64,000 bases of DNA from Cladosporium sp. IMV 00045 (Eukaryota; Ascomycota; Dothideomycetes; Cladosporiales; Cladosporiaceae), in contig MSJI02000645.1 in NCBI GenBank assembly GCA_001931905.2, positions 1-64,000 of the forward strand. The letters run 5' to 3'. Every line of letters starts with the position of its first letter. Positions within the stretch are counted from its first letter, which is position 1. The notes beneath the pieces are model-generated. The model did no database searches, was not told where the DNA came from, and was given only the letters and a program-made list of their open reading frames with translations. A program made the translations under genes and the position numbers. Of this stretch, positions 56,631 through 64,000 are shown one piece after another.

Positions 56631-58212
56631 ATTGCGACATGTGTAGATATTGAATGTAGAGCATGTCGATGCCTTGAGACAGGTTCAAGGTTTCCCTGTT
56701 AATACCTGAATAATGCACGACCGGTCAGCATCGAGTGATCGACGCCGAGAAACGGATGTTCGGAAGCTTTCGCATGCCGAACAAAAGCGAGCGCTCTTAT
56801 GAGAGGTGTCAGGGCTGTCAGACGAAGCGCATGCATGGTTGCTACATGTATGCATGCGTGCACGATTTTTTGTCAGGTCATGGGTACGAGCCAGGGAGAG
56901 GGGTTGGGAGTCTTGGTATATGTCCGTGGCATTGTTGGAGGTTGCACAAATCTGGTGGCCGCTTGAGCAATCGTCGATAATTGAAGCTTCAACTAGAGCT
57001 ATCACATCACATGATGATGAAAGGGAGCATGAAAATGCATATACGACATCTGCACCTCTTCCATGGCTGCAGGATTCGGCAGGCGGCACGAAGCGTACTT
57101 CTGGTGTGGCTGGACATGGACATGGGGTGTAGAGCCTGTCGGGTCGAATGGAAACACGATCGCTCGCATGACTAAAGGAAGCGGCGGTGTACGGCTGAGG
57201 TTTGCTGTCGCTTACGATGCTTGATGTGCATCTGGCGCATGGCGTTAGTCGTTGAAGAATCGCCGCGTTGAAGTGTGAGAGTAGTGTCCCTACACTCTCT
57301 CACTTCTATGTAGGTAGTTGGCGGATGTGATGCTGAACAATGGAAAGTCGGATGTAGGATTCGGCAGCGAGGCAATTAGAAATGTTGCCCTGCCAGGCCG
57401 TGCGCTCAGGTTTAGACTTTTAATGTGTCTCTTCACGAAAAGAGGTGACATAATTGTCAAGAGACTCGGCCGAATGCAGCCTCATCAGTAGTGGCGAGTG
57501 TATGCCACGTTCTTGAGTGTCGTTAGGCATCACTCAGTCAGATGTATAACTCTCTCACTGCGCATTCGCGACCTCGTACCATACCCGCCATGCGACAACG
57601 ACAGCGGACTCGGCGTTTAGGCAACTCCGGAATGCTGTCCGTTGAATGCGTGTGTCCAAATGGTATAGTTTGCATCCAGCCCTGCGAGCTGTCTTGAATG
57701 CCATAGGGCGTCCGGCACTGCTCGGATGGGCTCCACCAGCGCTAAAATCCGCCTGGAGGCCGATCCTTGCATCTGAGCATCGATTTTGATTGACAACCTT
57801 ACACTTGCATCACGTCAGACTGCGTGCCTATGCTCATATCCGTTCCTTGGAGGATGAATCGGGGTTTGCTTTGTTCACATGGTACCGTGATCATGCCGCT
57901 GCTTACGGATCACTGCCTGCCGGAGGATTACTCTGATTGGTATGATCGTTTTCCTTTCATCTGTACCGACAAACCCCGAAGAGTCATCCTGACATACGTT
58001 TGCCTGATGATGAAAAATTGTTTGATAAGCATGCAAATAAGCGGTAGCGTCGCCTCTGCTTCTGTTCTTTGCGTCTCGTTTATTTCCTGTCACTACTCAT
58101 TCTTGCTCAGACGCTTTCTCAATCTTCGCGACTACAAAGAATAACTCAACCGGCTGATCGTAGCTACTAAATCGTTTCTTTTGGTACACATTCTTCGCGA
58201 ATCTGAAAACCT
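56631..58212. other. long intergenic region upstream of the YTP1-like gene (copy B)
   Basis: About 1.58 kb, closely aligned with 45800-47355 and lacking the roughly 170-base segment found in copy A near 45620. I see no supported gene. Confidence 0.45.
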
Positions 58213-59982
58213 ATGCAGACGAGTCGTTTTGCCAACAAAGCCTTTGTGGCGCTTCTACTTGGAGCGCTGCCCCTGATCGCAGCCCACGGCGACGAGGATA
58301 TGACCGCCGAGCATGGCCATGGGGCCGTGATGAGGCCTGAAGTGGAGGAGCCTCCCCTCAATTACTTCCGGCATGAAGAATACGCAGGATGGATGTACGC
58401 ACACATTGCGCTCATGATCGTGGGCTGGGTCGTTGTTCTCCCGCCTGCTCTCATGCTTAGCGTTGCGCGCTCAAAATACCATCTCCCAGCGCAGATGCTG
58501 TTCCACCTTTTCAACGGCGTGGCATTGTTCACTGGCTTCGTCTACAACCACGCCACTCCAGATCTTTACGTCACGAACTCGCACCACCCAGCTGGTTGGA
58601 TCATCACTGCTCTCATTATCGTATGGACTCTTCTCTCGTTTTCGACAGCGTTTACGGCACAGAGAAAGCGGGATGTCTCCCCTGCAGTCACTTCGCCAGC
58701 ATACAAGCAAAGCTTCGGCGAGGATGGCGCGGTCCCGCAATATGTCGATAGCCCGGCAAGCTACCGCTTTTCTAGCGACTCTGGCAATTTTTCAGCTGGA
58801 TCTCGCGCGAACAGCTCTGAGTCAATCTTCCACAAGGACGTATCATTCGCGCCAGAAGACAGTGATGGCAACCACAAAGATGGGGATGAGACCGAAAGGC
58901 AAGGATTACTCGGCAGCAGAAGGGTTGACAGCTTCCTGTCTCGCTGCAGCAGACGCGTGTCGAGTGCGCGCATAGCGACGACGCTGCGCATTAGTCAGAT
59001 TGTCCTGGAGAAGTTCTTGCTACTTCTTGGGTTCGTTGCGATTACATCCGGCTTTGTGGTGTACGGCGGCCTTTTCCAGAAGCGCGAGATCTACTCCGGA
59101 CTCGCGCACTACATCAAGGGCGGTATTTTCTTCTGGTACGGGCTCTTGACCCTCGGCCGCTGGATGGGTGCGTTTTCGGAATTTGGATGGGCATGGAACG
59201 TCCGTCCAGCGCATCCTTTGGTGTCGAGATGGAAGACTCTCGTCCCGTCGGCTGAGTTCACTGAATCCTTCGTCATCTGGCTGTACGGCACGAGCAACGT
59301 TTTCCTCGAACACCTCAATAATTGGGGAGGAAAGTGGAGCCCCCAAGACTTTGAACATGTCAGCATTACCATCTTATTTTTCGGGGGCGGCCTTCTGGGC
59401 ATGATGATCGAGTCGAGAATGTTGAGCGATTTGTCCGGTGCTACCATGACATCGCAGAAGAGCAAGGATCGACCAGTGGCGTACAACGCTTCCGGTTTTG
59501 AAGACATCAGCGACGGAAAGATCGGACACCACGAGCGTTGGCGGAGACCGAACACGCACAACCTCTCGCTGAACCCAATGCCCGCTCTGACAATCCTGTT
59601 CCTTGGCATGATGATGTCCGGACACCACCAAAACAGCATGGTCAGCACCATGATGCACGCACAATGGGGCATGCTCTTCACCGGCTTCGCCATGGCTCGC
59701 GCGGTCACCTACTTGATGCTGTATATCAAGCCTCCCATCTCGCATTTCCCATCTCGCCCGCCGAGTGAGCTAGTCGCCGCCTTTTGCCTCACGGCCGGCG
59801 GCCTGCTTTTCATGAACAGCGCTCATGATAGCGTTCAAGCGATTGAGGATAACGGATTGGAAGCAATGACCATCTTCACAATTACCATCGGTCTTACTGG
59901 AATTATCATGGCGTGGGAGCTTGTGTGCTTTACTCTCAAGGGCTGGGCGGTTAGTAAGGAGCAGCGTATTGCTGAGTTGTGA
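58213..59982 (+). CDS. YTP1-like multi-spanning membrane protein (DUF2427/Ytp1), copy B
   Basis: 589 aa, the same length as copy A. Replacements cluster in the hydrophilic Ser-rich loop and its flanks (for example SNAFAAQGKKDLS versus STAFTAQRKRDVS); membrane helices and His residues are unchanged. Confidence 0.9.
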   Translation: MQTSRFANKAFVALLLGALPLIAAHGDEDMTAEHGHGAVMRPEVEEPPLNYFRHEEYAGWMYAHIALMIVGWVVVLPPALMLSVARSKYHLPAQMLFHLFNGVALFTGFVYNHATPDLYVTNSHHPAGWIITALIIVWTLLSFSTAFTAQRKRDVSPAVTSPAYKQSFGEDGAVPQYVDSPASYRFSSDSGNFSAGSRANSSESIFHKDVSFAPEDSDGNHKDGDETERQGLLGSRRVDSFLSRCSRRVSSARIATTLRISQIVLEKFLLLLGFVAITSGFVVYGGLFQKREIYSGLAHYIKGGIFFWYGLLTLGRWMGAFSEFGWAWNVRPAHPLVSRWKTLVPSAEFTESFVIWLYGTSNVFLEHLNNWGGKWSPQDFEHVSITILFFGGGLLGMMIESRMLSDLSGATMTSQKSKDRPVAYNASGFEDISDGKIGHHERWRRPNTHNLSLNPMPALTILFLGMMMSGHHQNSMVSTMMHAQWGMLFTGFAMARAVTYLMLYIKPPISHFPSRPPSELVAAFCLTAGGLLFMNSAHDSVQAIEDNGLEAMTIFTITIGLTGIIMAWELVCFTLKGWAVSKEQRIAEL

Positions 59983-60448
59983 GGCCTGGGGTTTGTTGCG
60001 TCTTCGGCGGTCGAACTCATGGCTTGCGGTGGATATTGCTTTCTCTGATCACGTTTTCAGCATTGAGATGTTGACGCTTTAATGTTGTTATTCTTTCGGA
60101 TGGGAGGTTTGGCGCCTTATACCCCTCTGCGAGCAATCGTGGAGCGGCGCTTGCTCTCTGAATAGCTTGATGATATCTTCTGTTCTTTTCTGTCTTGCAA
60201 CGTAGATAATGTCTAATGAAAATGACGATTTCCATTTACTATCAGGAAGAAATGCGACATCGACTCTGAGTGTTCACTTTATTTCATCACACGAGTGTGA
60301 AATGTGGGAGGACCCTGGCTTCGTCACAAGCGGCTGCCCTCCGCTTGATTCAACGCGTCGTCGCGTTACCCCAAGAAGCAACACTAAAACCAACACTCAC
60401 CATCCAATTTGCGTGGCAACAATACTGCGAGGCTCTACCAATACGACC
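59983..60448. other. intergenic region between the YTP1-like gene and SMC6 (copy B)
   Basis: Aligns with 49126-49606 with several indels. The frame upstream of the SMC6 ATG is open back to 60209, but copy A does not share it. I see no separate gene. Confidence 0.5.
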
Positions 60449-63400
60449 ATGGCGCCTTCGCGCAAACGCTCCAGAAACGCGGACGACGAGGAAGATGAAG
60501 TCGAAGTCGAAAGGGCGAGCTCGAGCTTGCAGCAAAGCGCCAAACGCTCTCGAGTAGCCTTGGCCCAAGAACGCGGAGGCGCGACAGTATCAGACGAGGA
60601 GAGTGAAGGCGATTTAAACCAACTCGTCAATGGCTTTGAAGATATGGATGAAGATGAAGATGAGGAGGAGACAGGAGACCTGGAAGAACAAGAGGAGGAG
60701 GATGACGAGATCGACGAGCTGCGGGCAAGCCAGTTCGTACACAAGGGCATGCGCAGTGAGAAGGAGAACGTGGCATCCGAAGACGGCGTCGTCGAAGAGG
60801 TGAGATGCCGCAACTTCATGTGTCACGGCAATCTGAGGATCAAGCCAGGGCCGCTGATCAACTTCATCATCGGACACAACGGTAGCGGCAAGAGTGCTGT
60901 GCTTACGGCTCTGACGATGTGTCTCGGCGGCAAGGCAACTGCGACAAATCGTGGTGCGAGCCTCAAGAGTCTGATCAAGGAAGGTGAGGAGAGTGCCACT
61001 TTGGCGGTCAAAATCAGGAACAGAGGCGAGGGAGCGTACAAATCCGATCTTTATGGCAATAGCATTACGGTCGAAAGACACTTTTCTCGCGGTGGTGCGA
61101 GTGGATTCAAGATCAAGAATGCTGAGGACAAGACTATCACCACCAGGAAGGCTGACTTGGACGACATTCTCGACTACTTCGCCTTCCAGCTGGACAACCC
61201 CATCAACGTTTTGACACAGGACTTGGCCCGCCAGTTCCTCTCCAACAGCACGCCGGCCGACAAGTACAAGTTCTTCATCAAGGGCACGCAACTTGAGACT
61301 CTCGATGCCGACTACAAGGTATTGGAAGAGTACCACGATGGCATCGAGGCCAATATCCACAGCAGCAAGGAAGATCTCGACATGCTCCGACAGAAAGCTG
61401 AGGCAGCAGAGAAGAACAAGAAACAGCTCGACGCCAGCCAGTCGATTCTGGAAAAGATCAGGAAAACACAGCACATGCATGCATGGGCGCAAGTGGAGGA
61501 GCAAGAAAGGATTCTGGAGAATTACGAAAGAGATGTCAGGTTGCAGACAGAAAGGATCGAAGAGGCCACCAGGAAGGCTGAGGATGCTTCTGGCGTTTAC
61601 GACGGTCACAACCAAGCTTATGAAGCGGCTGAGAACTACGTCGAAAGTCTGAAGTCGAAAATCGGGGACGTTGAGGCCCAATGGAAGGAAGAGAAGGCTG
61701 CGTTTGATGTCAACACTGGTGCGTTGATGGAGCAACGTGCAGAGGAACGCAGGATGAAAGATGATCTCAAAACCTACAAGAACAACAGGCGACGACTGGA
61801 GCAAGAGATTGCCGAGGAAGAAGATCGTCTCCACTCTGCCGAGGGACCTCAGTATTTTGAACGCGTACGGAGGCTCGAGGAGCTGAGGGATATCGCCACG
61901 GACGTTGAACACAGAATCAATGCTCACGCATCACAAAGGGCAGAGCTTGATGCGAAGAAGGAAGCGACAAGAGCGGAGTTCGACAATTCCAAAGGGCCGG
62001 TCAATGTCCAGAGTGAGGAGGTTGAGAAGAGAAGAAACTTCGTAGCCCGTCTTCAGAGCCAGCAAGGTTCCAAGTTCTCATCTTTCAGGCCCAACATGGC
62101 TCAGCTTGTGAACGCAGTCGACAAGGAGACCCGATGGCGAAAGAAGCCTGTGGGCCCCATGGGATTGCACGTGAAGCTGAAGAAGCCGGATTGGTCGTCA
62201 ATCATCGAGAAGACTTTCGGCGGCGTACTCGAGGCCTTCGTTTGCCACAACAAAGCCGACCAGACTCTTCTGAGTCAGATCATGAAGCGTGTCAATTGCC
62301 CCGTGCAGATCTACATCGGACACGACCAGCCACTCGACACAACGGGCAAGGAACCTGATGAAAATCTGGACACGATGCTCCGGGTCCTCGAAATCAACAA
62401 TGATATGGTGCGAAACCAATTTATCATCAACCAAGCCATTGAACAGATCGTGCTTATCCCCGATAGCAACGAGGCAAGCCGCTTCATGAACCAAGGTGCC
62501 AAGCCCCGCAACGTCAAAGCTGCCATCGCATTTGGCGCGGCAAGAGGAAGTGGCATACGCTATGAAGTATCACGATCAGGTGGAGGGAAATCCAGTCCTA
62601 TCGGACCTTGGGAGGGCGCGGCACGAATGCAGACAGATCGCGCGGAGCAAATCAGAAGAGCGAAGGAGAACGAGACTCACGCCAACGCCGAATTGACAAG
62701 ATTGCAGCAAGTGTCGAGAGACTGCCAGAACGCAGTAAAACTTGCCAGTGAAGCGTTTGTTCGATGGGATCGCCGCAATAAGGAGCTTCGTCGCGAGCAG
62801 CAGCAAGCTGCCGACGCCGTGGAAGCGATGCAGAACGAGATCGAGAACAACAAGCCGCAAGATGGCAAGCTTCAAGAGCTGCAGAGCCAACTTGAGAGGG
62901 TCAACGAAGATGTTGATGCAACCCAGAGATCTTACCAAGACGGTGTGGATATGAAGGATCGTCTCAACGAGCAAGGGTCTGAACTGAAGGCTCGAGCTGA
63001 CAAGGCACTGAGAAGATACGAGAATGCCAGGAAGGAAATCGATCGAGCGGAAAACCAAAAAGCCGAGAATGCGGCCGACAGAATCAACGCTTTGAGGCAA
63101 AAGAACACTGCTCTTGAGAACATCGACCATGCCAAACAACAAGCTGCTCAATATGAGGCGAGGAGGGATTCACAGCAGGAGCGAGTCGAAGAATTCGTTC
63201 CCAAAGCTGAGGAAGTGTGCCCCCGGGTCACCGTTGACGAAGGTGTGACGCCAGACATTTTAGACAAACGACTCGAGAAATTTCACCAAGATTACGAGCA
63301 CGCTCTGCGCAGAGCTGGAGGTACACGCGAGGAGATTATCATGGCGTGGCGTCAAGCGAAAATGGAGTACAAGGACGCTCACGGAAAGGTGGCGGAAATG

Positions 63401-63970
63401 CGTCGTTTTGTAAAGGTCGGTCATTCCTGATTGCTCATGAATGAATCCATCAGCTAACGTGTTCCACAGACTCTCAAGCCCACCCTTAACGCACGCGCGC
63501 ATCGCTGGAAGATGTTCCGCAAGTTCATCTCCTCGCGCGCGCGCGTCATGTTTAGATACTTGCTGAGCGAGCGCCAATTCCGCGGCGAGACCATTATCGA
63601 CCACAAACGCAAAGAACTCCACATCAAGGTCGAGCCGGACCTCACCAGACGATCCGACGCGGGTCGAAAAACGCAGACGCTTTCCGGTGGTGAGAAGTCG
63701 TTCTCCACCATCTGCCTGCTCCTATCCATCTGGGAGGCCATGGGCAGCCCCATCCGCTGCCTCGACGAATTCGACGTCTTCATGGATTCGGTCAATCGCG
63801 CGACCAGCATGACCATGATGATTCAGGCTGCTAGGAGATCCGTGGGCAGGCAGTTCATTCTCATCACACCGCAAAGTATGAGCAACGTGCAGCTGGGCGA
63901 AGATGTCAGTATCCACAAGATGAGCGATCCGGAGAGGGGCCAGACCACACTGCCTTACACACAAGGGTAG
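60449..63970 (+). CDS. SMC6: Structural maintenance of chromosomes protein 6, copy B (complete)
   Basis: The model is join(60449..63415,63470..63970), 1155 aa. An acidic tail of about 115 residues precedes VRCRNFMCHGNL and Walker A GHNGSGKS (142-149). A first coiled coil, the hinge (around VKLKKPDWSSIIEKTFGG, about 570-700) and a second coiled coil follow. The C-terminal head has LSGGEKS (1060-1066), Walker B with CLDEFDVFMD (from 1086) and ILITPQ. The CLDEFDVFMD form is specific to Smc6. With Smc5 and the Nse proteins it forms the nuclear complex that resolves recombination intermediates. The intron donor is GTCGGT at 63416; an alternative in-frame donor GTAAAG six bases upstream would remove two residues. 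A second, partial copy lies at 49607-51190. Confidence 0.95.
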
Positions 63971-64000
63971 AAAGATGCTCCACGGGCAAGAGTCCGGGTT

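Noticed and set aside
60614..61927. Long open frame (437 codons) on the minus strand
   Set aside because: It lies entirely opposite SMC6 exon 1 and reads as a mirror of its coiled-coil codons (Leu/Val/Phe-rich). The sense strand has unmistakable Smc6 motifs.
1..64000. Genuine tandem segmental duplication
   Set aside because: Every restart coincides with a 20-N gap, and one restart shares 413 exact bases with an earlier block end. Interleaved homeologous contigs explain this better.
1..64000. CRISPR arrays, bacterial operons or integrated virus
   Set aside because: No spaced repeats, no Shine-Dalgarno/operon organisation and no viral proteins were seen. The gene structure is fungal throughout.

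Overview
The window is nuclear DNA of a filamentous or yeast-like ascomycete fungus. Its genes are split by short introns (about 50-90 nt, one of about 155 nt), and it encodes a fungal Egt1 fusion, a Dad1 DASH subunit, augmin subunit 1, a Yvc1-type TRP channel, a GH5 mannanase and an intron-bearing tRNA-Leu(AAG). Nearly every locus occurs twice. The paired copies differ mostly at silent and intronic sites, by several percent and locally about 10-15%, while the proteins stay almost the same. Two diverged homeologous subgenomes, intron-rich genes and introner-like introns fit a black yeast of the Dothideomycetes such as Hortaea werneckii. That name is an inference, not a proof.

The sequence is not a natural linear order. 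Three 20-N gaps (13732-13751, 29674-29693, 51191-51210) join four blocks. Block 1 (1-13731) and block 3 (29694-51190) appear to come from one chromosomal copy (A); block 2 (13752-29673) and block 4 (51211-64000) from the other (B). The last 413 bases of block 2 are identical to the first 413 bases of block 4, so those two belong together. The scaffold therefore interleaves the homeologs as A-B-A-B.

The underlying gene order is: an unknown plus-strand 3' exon; a TilS-like tRNA lysidine synthetase (-); NMD3 (-); an unrecognised zinc-cluster/DFPAL-repeat protein (-) whose first three introns are near-copies of one hairpin-forming element; EGT1 (-); an LCB3-type sphingoid-base-phosphate phosphatase (-); a RHO4-type GTPase (+); DAD1 (-) divergent from PEX12 (+); an alpha/beta hydrolase (+); tRNA-Leu(AAG) (-); augmin subunit 1 (+); a second alpha/beta hydrolase (-); a secreted GH5 mannanase (-); a DUF1275 membrane protein (-); a YVC1-type channel (+); an arylsulfatase (+); a YTP1-like membrane protein (+); and SMC6 (+).

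These are mostly independent housekeeping genes rather than a pathway cluster. The accessory content is ergothioneine synthesis, the mannanase, the sulfatase and the hydrolases. The most unusual features are the three homologous introns in one gene, the retained homeolog pairs, a one-base frameshift in the B copy of the mannanase, and a TA-rich insert present only in copy A upstream of EGT1.
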